This document shows positions 46,301 to 59,786 of a stretch of DNA of 64,000 nt, piece after piece; position 1 is the stretch's first letter, and every line of letters begins with the position of its first letter. The position numbers and the translations under genes are program-made. The DNA is from Marsupella aquatica (lineage: Eukaryota > Marchantiophyta): positions 13,268,001 through 13,332,000 of the forward strand of contig OZ316896.1 in the NCBI GenBank assembly GCA_973895155.1, in the 5' to 3' direction. The notes beneath the pieces were generated by a model. The model worked only from the letters and a program-made list of their open reading frames with translations. It was not told the origin of the DNA and made no database searches.

Positions 46301-49300
46301 CCTGTCACATTACATTGCTCCTGTTCTAAAGGTAATTGAATTGACTTTGCTGGATAATCCCCTTTTACTCTTCATTGCAATTTTAGACGGCAACAAGTGT
46401 TGCGAGCTTTATCTTCTCTGCATCTTTAAGCTAATCGGAGTATATGGGTTTGCTTAGCTGTTCCTCAGAGATTTTGCAAACCTTGACTGATAATTCTCTG
46501 TGAATATATGTAAGATATATGGCATTTTTGGTGAAAACTTTCACAGTTCCGTTCGTTTTGATCCGTGTTAATCGATTTTGTGGACGTTGTCACAGGCCTT
46601 AGTGGTGAAACTGAATGAAGGAGTACCTGGAAGTGGGAACAGTGGTGTTGTTGCCGGAGTACTAGCTACCATTGGAGAATTGGCTCGCGTGGTATGTGAC
46701 TACATCTTTCAGACTCAGTTGAAGAATGAGATCAAAGGACTCTTATGACGACTTGGTTAGTAGGGTTTTTGTTGTTATCATGTCCAAGACAGCTATGAAG
46801 GGAGCTGTCTTTGTATCTGGTTATGTGCCGGAATATTAGCTCTAAATATCCTGAAAAAATATTTATTTCCGCATAATTAGCATTCTGCTGCTCATTGGGT
46901 TTCATTCTGACGGGTGGTAAGTCTTTTAGTGGGCTATACATATGTTCTTCTGCGGGTCCTCATAGAACTAAGACTTAACATGTCCTTATCAGGCCGAGGA
47001 CAGTGTGTTACATTTTTGTCACGGGCAAAAGAACTTTTCCTGTGTTTAGAGTGTTCTAGGCGCCAAACAAACAAACAGAAAGTAGTTGTTGAAGCTGCTT
47101 GTTGTGACTTAATATACTTTTTCTGATTGCTCTTGCACGGCCACTTGTGCATAAATAATGGGGATTGTTGAATTTAGGGAGGCATAGCAATGAGACCTTA
47201 TCTGGGCGAGTTAATGCCTTTAATTGTGGAGGCCCTTCAAGACTCTGCGTTTGAAAGCAAGCGGGAGATTGCAGTTGTTACTTTAGGACACGTTGTTGAG
47301 AGTACCGGGTAAGTTTTTCAACTGTGCTTCCACCTACATGTTAGGAGATTGGCAGTTAATTTGATGTGGTTGAATTTACTGCTAGCTATCGTGCTGGATT
47401 TAGATACGGGGCTTATTGCGCTATTCCTTGTTGGGCAGGTACGTAGTTACCCCGTATAATGATTACCCAGTTTTGCTTGGCTTACTCCTGCGTCTGTTAA
47501 ACGGCGAGCTGGCGTGGTCTACAAGAAGCGTGGTATTGAAGGTATGTCAGACTTACCTCAGTACAAAAATTGAGGAGGAAATTAGCTATCCTCTCCATCT
47601 ATCCCCACTCCCCTTCCCTCGCCGAAAGAAAATAAAACGCAGAAAAACAAAAGGAAAAAGAGCGGACAAATGCCCCTTTAAACTGTCTGTAATCATGCAT
47701 ACAAGAGGGGGTCACTGCAGATACAGGGGATGCGAAACGAATTGAAGTGCTGACATTCAATTCGTCGCCTTAAAATGCTGTCTAGCAAGCCTTGCAGAAT
47801 GTGACAGATGGATGTAATGGAGCTCTGTGTAGCGAAGTCAGCCAATGCATAAGCTTAATTGTAAAATATCTGTTCAACACGAGAATGCTCCTATTGAACA
47901 AAAATTTGTACCGGGAGGGTGTCGCAGGCTGTGGATAATTGTCTTAAAAGTCCACTCCGACTTAAAGGTGCAACTACTCTTTGACTGCTCACACTGAACA
48001 AGGGTTTTTATTCAGGTGCTAGGCATAATGGGGGCCTTGGATCCACATCAACATAAGCGAAACCAACTGACTCTTCAGGCTCCTTACGGTGAGAGTGGTC
48101 GGACAACGTCTGTGGAAAGTGGCACTCTCACACGGTCCATGGAAGATCTGCCGGTGGACAACTGGCATTCCGGAGGACTCTTCACCACATCAGAGGAGTA
48201 CTATCCTACTGTAATTTCTGCATCTCTCTCAACAGTTTGTGATGCTTTATATCATAAGACAAGCTTTGCCCGCATCAGTGATACATTAGTATCATTTCGT
48301 GTTCTTCGGCCAAAATTGTTGTGGATACTTGTCTTTCCAATTGGTGATTGAAAGGTGGTAAGTGGCTGATTACCAAGGTATGTGTTTTAGCAGTCTACTG
48401 TCGGTCAATTTTCAGGTTGCTTCCACTCTTGGACTGAAATGGATCCTGAAAGAACTGTTGCGATGGTGATTGGTGCAGGTGGCAATAAATGCTCTGATGC
48501 GAGTCCTCCGTGACCCTGCTTTATCAAGTTATCATTTGAAGGTTGTGGGCTCACTGACATATATATTCAAGGTAAATAGAATTCCGTGATTCGGGCGTGG
48601 TACATTTGGGCTTTTGAATCCTCTGTTTAATCAATATTGGGGCTGGTCGCTATTGTGGCTTTGGTCGGTACTCATTACATAGTAGCCCAAAAGTATTTGC
48701 ACGGCCTTGGGCTTCAAATAAATGCATTTTCACTTATAAGTCTCGCCACCAAGCCAAACATTACCATTCCTGTGCACTTGGACAATTCGTTTCATATGCT
48801 TATTTCTTTACCATTTCCTCTTTGTGCATGTTTCTTCTTATCTATTAATCTCATAGTCGACGAGTGCTCGTGATGTCTCTCTGTGCTTTCTCTTATGGTT
48901 TTTGAATTGTTGGTTCGGCTGTTATCCATTGAATCCTGGATGGTGTTTCATAAGAATGATACGCTTCCATTCTAGGTGGTCTTGCACACAAGAGGGTTCC
49001 TACTTGGTGGAATATCATTCTGACGCACGAGCTTTAAGTCACTTGTTTTTACTTGTTCTGGGTGCAGAAAATGGGCCTTGCTTGTGTGCAATATCTTCCG
49101 AAGGTAAACTATTTTGGACTTGATGGCCGTATTTGAACTCCCGACCGGCAAATGAGCACCCAGTGAAGAAAGACTGCGCAATACAACTCAGAGGTCTTCC
49201 AGCTGTTTTTGTCAGAAAAAAATGTGACCGAGAGATGATTACTTACTGGTAGTTGAGTGCGTACGATAACGTCGAACAATTTCAAAGCCTCGACATTTTG

Positions 49301-52300
49301 GGGTTATCTTGCAGGTCATGCCGGATTTGTTTCACGCAGTTCGAACTTGTGAAGAAGGATTGCGGGATTTCATTTTTTGGTGCCTCGCAGCTCTAGTCTC
49401 TATTGTGAGGCAGGTATGTCCACAACTTACCATGGAATTGTACATGCTCTGATGCATCTTCTGGGTATGGCTGCGCTGTGGAGTAAGATCGTATGGTTAG
49501 TTGCGTGTTCCCAGGTGTACATTAAAGAGATTGGGATTGATTTGCTGAAATGGTCGTCATGTCGTTCTCGTCTATAGTTCAAGCGAAGCTTTGGTCAAAT
49601 GAAGTCTTCGAGATTAAGAGGTTGTCATATCTGTCTTGAATATCTAGGAAGCTCACTGTTCGTTTTGGGTGTTCACAGCATATCAGGAAATATCTGCCCG
49701 AGCTTCTCACCCTTGTGTCAGAGTTCTGGTCATCACTAATGCTACCCGTTTCGGGGAGAACTTCAGGTGGTTCTCCGGTAAGTGGAGGTAGTGTTAAATC
49801 GATTATGGCTATCAAGAACCTGTTTGTTTGCCATGCACAAGAAGTTTTTTGGGGTCACCAGTTGGGACGCGTTGGTATATGTGCCTCTAATTCAATTGGG
49901 CCTTGGAAATTTTTCCAGGTGCTAAATTTGGTCGAGCATCTCTGTATAGCACTCAATGATGAATTTCGAATCTTCTTGCCGGAAATACTGCCGCGGTGTG
50001 TCCAAGTACTAAGTGACGCAGAACGCTCTGGGGATTATACCTATGTTCCTCCAGTCCTTCACACGTTTGAAGTCTTTGGTGGTAAGCGTTGTCAGAATGT
50101 TGACAAATTGTGAAGCACTTGCAATGCAAATATTTATAAAGACATCACTGCTGTTGACATTTGAGACTAAACTACATCGTTGAAATGATGCAGGGAGTGT
50201 AGATGAGCATATGCACTTATTGCTTCCTGCTCTAGTTCGTCTCTTTAGACCTGATATAGAAGTTGCTCCATTGGAGACACGGCGTGCTGCTATCAAGACC
50301 CTTACCCGGCTCCTACCCCGCGTGCAGGTAACTCGTTCAGAAATGTCTGTTGTGGTACCAGGTTTGAGAATAGGGAAATCATAGTCTGGAGACTGCGGCT
50401 TTATGGTTGGGGCCCATGCGTTTATGCTTTTCCTGTCATCTTACATGTCCTTTAAGAGTTTGCAGGTTCGACATTCCTATTATACAGTTTGTCTACTGAT
50501 TTTTGGAGATTGAGTGGGGAACGAGGTGCTTGTGCCCTTCCAGATGTGAAGTACGGCCAGATTAGGTCTTATAAATACAGTATTATGTGGTCTTGACTTC
50601 TGTGATCGTTGTCATTGGATGTGCAGGTTTCAGGCCATGTATCTGCGCTGATGCACCCATTCACTCGAGTTTTGGATGGGTAAGCAGACTATAGGACTCC
50701 AGGATAGTCAAATGTTTTACTGGCTGAAATGTTAATTTACACTGGTTGGTTATCGCTGACTTTCTAATGCGGGTGTTGCTGTTGGGACAGGGATGTTGAT
50801 GAACTAAGGAAGGATGCGATAGATGCTATTTGTGCCCTGGCAATACCTTTGGGAGCGGACTTCATCATTTTCATACCATCAACACGCAAACTTCTTCAAA
50901 AGTATCGAATACAGGTTGGGATGCAACCTGAGAAGAAATTTTGAGGTCAAGTCTAGTTACTTGTCGATAGAAAAGGCATAATTATTACATCATACTTGGT
51001 GGGTCCAGACTTCAATGTAAGTTTGGGCTAGCCTTCAAAGCTTTGTTACAAATATTCGACAAGAAAGGGATAATACTTTGCTGTGAAAGATTAATCAGAG
51101 TCTCTGGAGAGCATCTTCCATGAGGTCATGGGGCGCTTGATGTCATTTGTGGAGACGTGGTCATGAGACTCGATATGCTTAGAGCTGATAAGATTTTGAT
51201 GATCTGTTTTCGTTCTAATGTTGAACAGCATAAACAATTCGATGAGATTGAAGTCCGGCTACAGCGACGGGAGCCAGTAGTCTGGGATGTGCAAAGTATT
51301 CAGGATGCGGCTCCGGTTCCTCAAATTAATGACATACTGGGCTTACCTACAAACTCCTTCCTTGGGACTGACACTGACGGAGACCGCCACCATATGGATA
51401 GTCTTGACTCTGGCATGCCACTTAAGGTTATGATTTCTCCACTAAACTTCTGTTGTTGTTTCCCAAATAGTTATGGTATTGCAAGGGGCTATAAAAGGGA
51501 TGCGCATGAACATCGCTTAATGTATTGCAGCATAAGGTGGACAAACGCCTGGAAAGCCTGATGCATCTTTGAGTAAACTGCCGTAGAAGAGGCATTCTTG
51601 CCTATTGTGTCACTACTAGTACTCAATCCTTATCACTTCTAAATGTACACATAATACTCTAGGTTGCCTTCGGGGGAGCTTTCGATATTTGGATTTTGAT
51701 ACCTTTTAGATGTAGACAAGGTAAAGGAGACATTGTGCAAGATCGGACAAAGTAAACGTGCTTGTCCGGCTATGGATGTAGACTCGTTTTCTGTAGTAGC
51801 CTGCCTCCTAAGTGGTCCTATCATGTATCTGTGGTCCAAAATTAGTTTGACTCCGTTTGAGATTGGAGTTAAAGAGATGGATGAGGAGATGATAATAACC
51901 AGTGAAGTTTTGATAGTTCTTCCACTACGATGTACTACGAAGAAAAGTCAGATCCACCTTGTAGATAATTTCGGGACCTGAAAGTATATTAAAATTTTCA
52001 TGCAGGTGAATGAGAGTCACCTTAAGAATGCATGGGAGTCGTCGCATAGAAGTACCAAAGAGGACTGGACAGAGTGGATGCGCCATTTGAGCGTGGAATT
52101 GTTGAAAGAGTCCCCCTCTCCGGCACTGCGTACATGTGCTGGCCTGGCACAACTACAGGTGAGCCAACTCTGTGAAAAGCAACGTTCATCTGGGCAGGAT
52201 TAGGCGTAAATTACAAAATAGCCGGTAGGTGCATTGAATGAGTAACATTGGAGTTGGTTCATGGGTGCTTTTTGGGACAATCCTCTTTATTCACGTGATT

Positions 52301-55300
52301 TGCAAGGTGTATACGGTGAGTGCCTTATAGTGTTTCTTAGCATTATTCCTGCCTTCCCAGTTAGGTGGTGACCGTCTGGATGTGCTAAAACGTGGTCTGA
52401 GGTCTAATCATCTTCGGGCATGTGGTGGCCCGACTTCAGTTGTTGATATCTCCTTGTCCATTTGTGGCTCGAAATTCTTTCTTAGTTGCCGGGATGAGGA
52501 ATGTGCTTGCAAACTCACAAGTGCCTCCACCCCTTGCAGCCACATGTCGCCCGGGAACTGTTTTGTGCTGGATTTGTTAGCTGTTGGTCTCAACTAAATG
52601 ATGGGAACAAGGACCAGCTTGTGCACAGCCTTCAAAATGCCTTCTCGTCACCCAACATCCCTCCAGAAATTCTTGCGACGCTCTTAAATCTGGTACTGGT
52701 ACAACCGAATTTTGTATGTTTTCAAAAGCATCGCTTAAGCAGCTCTCTGGAAGTTATGCTATCAGAAGGTATCCTAGAAAGCCCTTCTTTAAATCTTCGC
52801 TCTCTGTGATCTTCGAAAGCTGCGCGTGAGAGAATTTGATGCGTAGCGCCAGTTGTAGGATATACTGAAAGGATATTTTGTTCTATGTACACCAGGCAGA
52901 GTTCATGGAATACGGTGAGAAGCCGATACCGATTGATATTCGTACGCTGGGAGCATTAGCAGAAAAGGTTCGATAGTCTTCTTAATTGCTTGTGTTTTAT
53001 GTATTGCCTTGAAGCCAATAGTCCACTGTAAAGGAGAGGATCCGTGGGATTATTTGTTGATGCTTGCAAAGATAACTAAGTTGCAAGGAGATGGGAATCT
53101 CGTCACATTCTTTTGTGTCAGAATTTCTTATTGTCATTGTCTGTGGTAGTCATTTATGCATCAAGGAAATGATGGACTACAAACAACAGCAAAGCTTTTC
53201 CTAATTTAGGTGAAAGATTAGGGTTTAGGGTTGCTGTTAGGAAATCGTTGGGACCGCAATACCGCAATGGGACTGTAGCCCTAATCTAAGAAGTTGCTTT
53301 CGCTGCTCACCTGTGGCTTGATAGTCGCAGAGTCCCATGTTTCTCCTCTGGTCCCACAGATTTGAAAAGTGATTCCTTTCTTTATTTTACTCAGTCTAAA
53401 GAAACTTATTGAAGAAAACTGGAAGAAAATCTAATTCAACGTTACTAAGTGTTGTTTGCTTGTTGATTCCAGTGTCATGCCTATGCTAAGGCTCTCCATT
53501 ACAAGGAGATGGAGTTCGCACAGGCAATGTCTACCGATCAGCACCCTGAAGCTGGAGTTGAGGCTCTCATCCACATCAACAATCAGTTGCAGCAGCATGA
53601 GGTAAGGACCCCATTTCGCTTGCTATTGTTTAGTCTAGCAGAGATTGTTGTAGTCATATCGGTTTCAGATAAATGGGAAGATTTTGTTTAAACTTGGTTG
53701 GTTTGTTCACTCTTCTTTGATGGTCGTTGTACATGAAGCGTAATTGTTATAAAATCTCTTGTAGAGCTCGTGTTTGTTAGACAGCTTCCAATTTGTTCAA
53801 ATGCTATATACGGTGTGGTTCTAATATTATTTTGGGCTCAACTATGGTCTGGGCACTTTCCCAGGCTTGGTTTTCTAGGATATATTATATGCTACGCAGG
53901 TTGTGATGTTTTCGGATTGTGGATAATATTTCTGGTGTGTAGGCAGCTGTGGGGGTCTTGGAATATGCACAACTCCACCTGGATGTACAACTCAAAGAAA
54001 CCTGGTAATCTTCTTTCTGCAATGGACAAGATGACTGACGGAACCAGAGCTGCGGTATTGAAAGAGCCTTTGTGCTCCTGCTGTAGTGGTTCCTACGTAT
54101 ACATTGCAGACACATTGATGAACGTGGAACTTGTCTGGGTGTGGGATATCTAATAGGTATGAAAAGCTACAACGATGGGAGGAAGCACTTCGTGCGTATG
54201 AGCAGAAGGCCGAAGTCTCCACTGGAGATGCAAAACAAGAGGCAATATTAGGTTTGTGGGCATTCTACCCCTGGAAATGACAGGGTGACTGTTACTCGCC
54301 AATTGAGAGTTATAATTGATGGAGTCGTTTGTATTCTATAGATTCCTCTAGAAACAGAGAACAGAAGGTTCTCGGGAAGCATTGAAGGGGAGAGAGGGCA
54401 GGGAGGGTGTTATGACTAGGACGCAATCGGTTAAGTGCCAGGACATCCAGGATTAAATTTTTAAGCAAATAAGACACGAACACTACTTTGGATGAAAGGG
54501 TTTGTTTGTTGTATATTTTGCGGATGCCACTCATATTCATGTCAGCTCTGGGCAGAAATACACGTTGTGTAGATGGACAGAGTTACAAGCAGTCGTAAAC
54601 ATGGCGCATGTTTCTCTTTTGTCATGCACTAACCATTGCTTGGTATATAGGGCAAATGAGGTGTCTGGCAGCTTTAGCCCGATGGGAGGAATTAAATGTC
54701 CTCTGCCGAGAATCATGGGACCCCGCAGACCAGGCGCGCCGACTGGAGATGGCTTCCATGGTTAGTAAATCAATTCCGTTTACTGTCTCTCCACAAAACT
54801 GCCGAATGTGCCTTTTCCAATAACCAGTTCGCGCTTTTGCTATCCTCAACTTCCTATAATAAAAGGGATCTGTTGCCAATTGTGGGAATTGAACAGGCCG
54901 CAAGTGCAGCATGGAATATGGAGCAATGGGAAGAGATGTCTCAGTATGTAAAGTGTCTTGATGATGGAAGTGATCCCAATGTGCGGATGTCCACTCCTGC
55001 TGCTACGGGCAGTGGGAGTGGGCGCAGCGATGGAGCCTTTTTCAATGCTGTCCTTTGTGTGAAGAATAAGGAAGTGAGTTTTCCATGGAGTATTTCCATA
55101 ACACCTGTGGGCTAAAATCTCAATTGCCGTCCAGACTTTAATTTGTCGCTGAATTTGCTATGTTTATTCTCACTTGTAATTCTTTGGGAAGCTCCTGTTG
55201 CCTAAAGTCTTAGTTTGATGCATGGCAGTATGGACAAGCTAGGATGTATGTCGAGAATGCTCGGAACTGTCTTGCCACGGAACTTGCTGCACTTGTAAGA

Positions 55301-58300
55301 AGCCTCCGCCTTCTCTCTATATTTGAGTTTGTCGCATATGTAGTTAATCACGTCGCATTTTTTTTTAAAGTGAGACTAGATGATCCAAATAGCCTTAGTT
55401 GCTGGTCCTCCCTTGTACAATGCATAAAATCTTGGGCCTCGGCTCCAACCTTGCTTAAGAACGAAGCAGTTCAGTAGAGTGCGCTTTTCAGGACAATTCG
55501 ATCTCTCAGGTTTCGGAGGTATATTATGTCGAAAGAGGACCTCTGACTTGAAAGCACGACTGAAGTTACTTTTCTTACATTAAAAAGGAACGATTTTTGT
55601 GAGATACCTCCTAAAATGTATCCGCCCTTGATTTGCTTTCAGGTACTAGAAAGCTACGATCGAGCTTACAGCAATATGGTTCGAGTCCAGCAACTTGCCG
55701 AACTTGAAGAGGTTTGTAATATACATACAAGACGAGGTAGTCATGATTACGTGAATCCTAAAGTGGTGAATCAAGAGTTGGGATAATTATCAGTAGGTTT
55801 TCTTCCGGCAGAGCAGATAGGGGTTGCAGGTTAGAATGTGAGTCCTAGTTTACAATTTCTGATAATCTTTTACTGTGGACAGGTCATTGACTACGCTTAT
55901 CTCCCTAGTGGAAGTGAGAATGCACGTAGACCACTGATACACAAGATGTGGAGTGACAGAATCCTCGGCACCAAGAAGAAGGTTGAGGTGAGTACACAGT
56001 TTTCTTACGCTGTCTCGTGTTCATTGTGAAGCAGGATTGTTAGAAGGTGTTGATAAAGATATTAACAACCTGTTGTTGATATGAAGGTGTGGCAAGCTCT
56101 GCTTGCAGTACGGACATTGGCACCACTTATCAGAGATGACCTTGATACCTGGCTAAAGTTTGCATCACTCTGTCGCAAGAGCGGGCGACTACGTCATGCA
56201 AGGGCCTGCTTAATTAAGCTTCTAAAGGTAAGATAAGGTCATTTGTAGATTCCATTATATTTAGAGACGTTTGCTTGTTCGTCAAAAACTGTTATTGGGC
56301 CGATTGGTGACCACATGTCTTGTCTGATGGGACCTTTTCAAATTACTCAAAGGATGCAATTCCAGAGTTCGGTATCTAATTCCTATTTATAGCCGAATAT
56401 CGTTTCTTTGAAGAGAACTCTTGTTTCCATCAGTAGAAAACTGATCTTCTTTTGGACTTTGTGAACGACAGTATGATCCTGAAGCTTCTTCGGAGGGCAT
56501 ACACTATACGAGTTCCCCACCACAGTTGATATTAGCCTACTTGAAGTATCAATGGTCCGTCGCTGGTGACGAGAACAGGCGTTACGAGGCTCTTCATCGA
56601 CTTGAGGTACGATCTAGATTAGTGGATTGGATAGAAAGTTCCCCTCTACAGGCTATGACAATAACTATTGTATTTCAATAAACTGAGTATAACTATCACG
56701 TCTCCTTACAGATCAGTTGCCAGGACTTTCCCTGCTTTGCGATATAGACACCTTTACCCCTTTCGGGCCTCTCAAAATCTACCTGTCAGCTTTACAAGCA
56801 ATCATAGCAGTTGTTTGAACAAGCATCTACTTCATGTCTGAGACCATCTGATGCGTGGAAGGGATTTTTGGCAGGAGTTAGCTGTGGAAGTTTGTCCACC
56901 ACATATGGCTGAAGCCATGCATTTCGCAAACCTCTCACCGTCTGGTACCTCATCTGCTGTTCCTTTGATGGCCCGTATACATCTAAAACTTGGAGCGTGG
57001 AAGTGGAGGATGAATCCCAACTTGGATGAGGAGTCTATGATAAAAGGTCAGTGTCTTCTATCGTAATGCGCGTCAGGAGTAGTTGGCTCCATTCCTGATC
57101 GTGGAATTAATTGCAAACTTTGTTTTAAAATGGTTGGAGACAGCTTTTGTTCCCTATCTGACGTCCTTTACTGCTTGAAGTGAAGTTAATTAAACGTCAC
57201 GATAGAATAGTGCCTGGTATGGTCATTACAAAGCCACACGTCGGTTTATACCCTTCGTCAAGCTACTTCCTAATCAGACTGCAACGCTCCACCGTCAAGC
57301 TAAATGCTTTGGATGGTTCCAATGGGTAGCTTCAAAAGCAACCTAGTTAATTCCATATATCCCACTTGAATGGGTAGCTCTAACATATCAGTGGAGGAAG
57401 TGCCTTCTCTTCGTAAATCTGATTTTCTTGGTGCTGGTTTCATGCTGTACCCAGAAATCTTGATGGCCTTTGGAGAGGCAACGAATCTGGCTAGGTGCTG
57501 GTCAAAGGCCTGGCATAAGTGGGCGCTTTTCAATACTGCTGTAATGTCTCATTACTTGCGTGGAGGGCACCCAGCATTTTCACAGTATGTTGTTGAAGCT
57601 GTGAGTGGTTACTTTTGCTCAATTGAATATGCGTCTGCAAACAAGGCCGGTGATGACAGCCTACAGGATATTTTGAGGCTACTTACCTTATGGTTTAATC
57701 ATGGTGCCTCTCTGGACGTACAGGCGGCCCTCAAGGATGGGCTTAATCGTATAACTATTGATACTTGGCTTGTCGTTCTACCCCAAATCATTGCTCGCAT
57801 TCATTCCAGTATCCCAGCAGTTAGAGACCTCATCCAGACACTACTAGTCAAGATCGGGGAAGAGCATCCGCAAGCACTGATGTATCCGTTGCTCGTAGCG
57901 TGCAAATCTCTCAGTGTATCACGTCAAACTGCTGCTCAACAAGTTGTTGACAAAGTTCGTCAACATCGGGGGCGCCTGGTTGATGAAGCTCAGATGGTTT
58001 CAAAGGAGTTGATTCGGGTTGCTATCCTCTGGCATGAAATGTGGCATGAAGCACTGGAAGAGGCTAGTCGTCTGTTCTTTGGAGAGCGCAACCCAGATGG
58101 GATGCTCAGTGTTCTTGCTCCACTTCATGACACGTTAGAGAAAAAGGGCCCTGTGACGAGCAATGAACACTCGTTTGTACAGCAGTATGGACATGAACTG
58201 CAAGAAGCGAATGACTGGTGTATGAAATATCGCCGCACTGGCAAAGACTCTGAACTGACTCAAGCATGGGATCTTTATTATCATGTGTTCAAGCGGATCA

Positions 58301-59786
58301 ACAAGCAGCTCCCTAGCCTCACAACCTTAGAGTTGCAGTCTGTGTCACCAGAACTCGTATCCGCAGGCCCTCTAGAGCTTGCTGTTCCTGGGACTTATCG
58401 TGTTGGGTTTCCTGAGGTGACTATAGCTAGTTTTGCGCCTCAGCTTGTTGTGATAACGTCCAAGCAGCGACCGCGGAGATGCACCATAAATGGCAGCGAT
58501 GGGGAAGAATATGCTTTCCTCCTCAAAGGTCATGAGGATTTGCGGCAGGATGAACGAGTTATGCAGCTCTTTGGACTGGTAAATACTTTACTGGCGAATT
58601 CGCGCCTCACAGCAGAGAAAGATCTCTCAATCCAGCGCTATTCAGTCATTCCATTGTCACCCAATAGCGGTCTGATAGGATGGGTTCCCAACTGTGACAC
58701 ATTGCATACCCTCATTCGTGAATACAGAGATGCAAGGAAGATGCCAGTAAATATGGAACATCGTCTTATGTTGGCCTTTGCACCTGATTATGAGCATTTG
58801 ACGCTGATGGCAAAGGTTGAAGTGTTTGAACATGCACTGGACAAAACGCCTGGAAATGACCTCGCAAAGGTGCTGTGGCTGAAAAGCAGGAGCTCAGAGG
58901 TCTGGCTTGATCGCCGGACCAACTATACTAGAAGTCTTGCTGTCATGAGTATGGTGGGCTATCTATTGGGTCTTGGTGACAGGCATCCAAGCAACCTAAT
59001 GTTAGATCGATACAGTGGAAAAATTCTGCACATTGATTTTGGGGATTGCTTTGAGGCATCCATGAACAGGGAGAAGTTCCCAGAGAAGGTTCCGTTTAGG
59101 TTGACTCGTATGCTAGTGAAAGCCATGGAGGTCAGTGAAATTGAGGGAAATTTCAGGTCAACATGTGAAAGTACGATGAAAGTCCTGCGTACAAACAAAG
59201 AAAGCGTCCAAGCAATGATGGAGGCGTTTGTGCATGATCCGTTAATCAACTGGCGACTCTTTAATCTGAATGAGATTCCTCACATACAAGCCCATCCCAA
59301 AGGTGGGAACATGGACGAGACATCAAGCACTGCAAATGTCCCCTCGCCTCCTGGACGTGTTGCTCGAGAGCGTGAATTGTTGCACGCTGTTGGACAGTTT
59401 GGGGATGCAAACGAAGTACTGATTGAGCGTGCACTGGCTGTCATGAGCCGCATGAGTAATAAGTTGACGGGGCGAGACTTTAGTCCCATCTCTTCAGTCG
59501 GTGGCATTGCATCGCTAGCTGGGAGCCATATCTTGGATCGTTCCATTGTGGGTGACGTACATGATGTGGAACCGGGACTGACTGTGAAAGTTCAAGTGCA
59601 GAAGCTTATCACACAAGCCACATCACCTGAAAATCTCTGCCAGAGTTATGTTGGGTATGTCAGTCACTCTTCTACTAGTCTTTTACTGTTTGTTTTTCTT
59701 TTCGAAGGTGACTTTTTTGGAATTGTTTGTCCATGTTAGTCTTATCTAGTGGTTGTGAAAATCGCAGGTGGTGCCCATTCTGGTAG
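40303..59786 (+). CDS. TOR: TOR (target of rapamycin) Ser/Thr kinase, 2482 aa, 42 exons
   Basis: PIK-related kinase of TORC1 that couples nutrients to translation and growth. Exons: 40303-40401, 40576-40914, 41251-41331, 41757-41929, 42382-42480, 43228-43387, 43811-43954, 44066-44235, 44503-44710, 45180-45398, 45497-45649, 45879-46000, 46232-46331, 46596-46691, 47178-47308, 47439-47541, 48016-48210, 48479-48571, 49068-49103, 49315-49413, 49679-49777, 49919-50081, 50194-50327, 50627-50679, 50791-50914, 51229-51426, 52006-52158, 52540-52692, 52896-52967, 53473-53601, 53943-54004, 54157-54251, 54651-54760, 54897-55073, 55229-55294, 55643-55711, 55883-55987, 56087-56227, 56472-56606, 56875-57046, 57455-59654, 59768-59786. 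Every phase agrees; length nearly equals Arabidopsis TOR (2481). Seen: N-terminal HEAT repeats; FAT; FRB from [15 protein letters not shown] (1928); [13 protein letters not shown] with Lys2101; GLGDRHPSN with Asp2252; HIDFGD with DFG Asp2271; FATC ending SYVGWCPFW. The ATG at 40303 gives [13 protein letters not shown], as in the known N-terminus. Intron 8 uses a GC donor. Confidence 0.97.
44236..44502 (+). other. GC-AG intron (TOR intron 8)
   Basis: The exon ends ACCAG before GCATGT, and the next exon begins after GGGTACAG. Only this junction keeps the frame ([14 protein letters not shown]) and preserves the spacing of the family. The nearest GT (44241, CATGTC) would shift the frame. Confidence 0.8.
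53218..53230 (+). repeat. Short telomere-like motif in TOR intron 29
   Basis: TTAGGGTTTAGGG, about two plant telomere units, a telobox-sized motif inside the intron between exons 29 and 30. Confidence 0.6.

Noticed and set aside
47705-47716. GAGGGGGTCACT in TOR intron 16 as a second copy of the 245-bp MITE
   Set aside because: Only 12 bases match, with no second terminus or target duplication.
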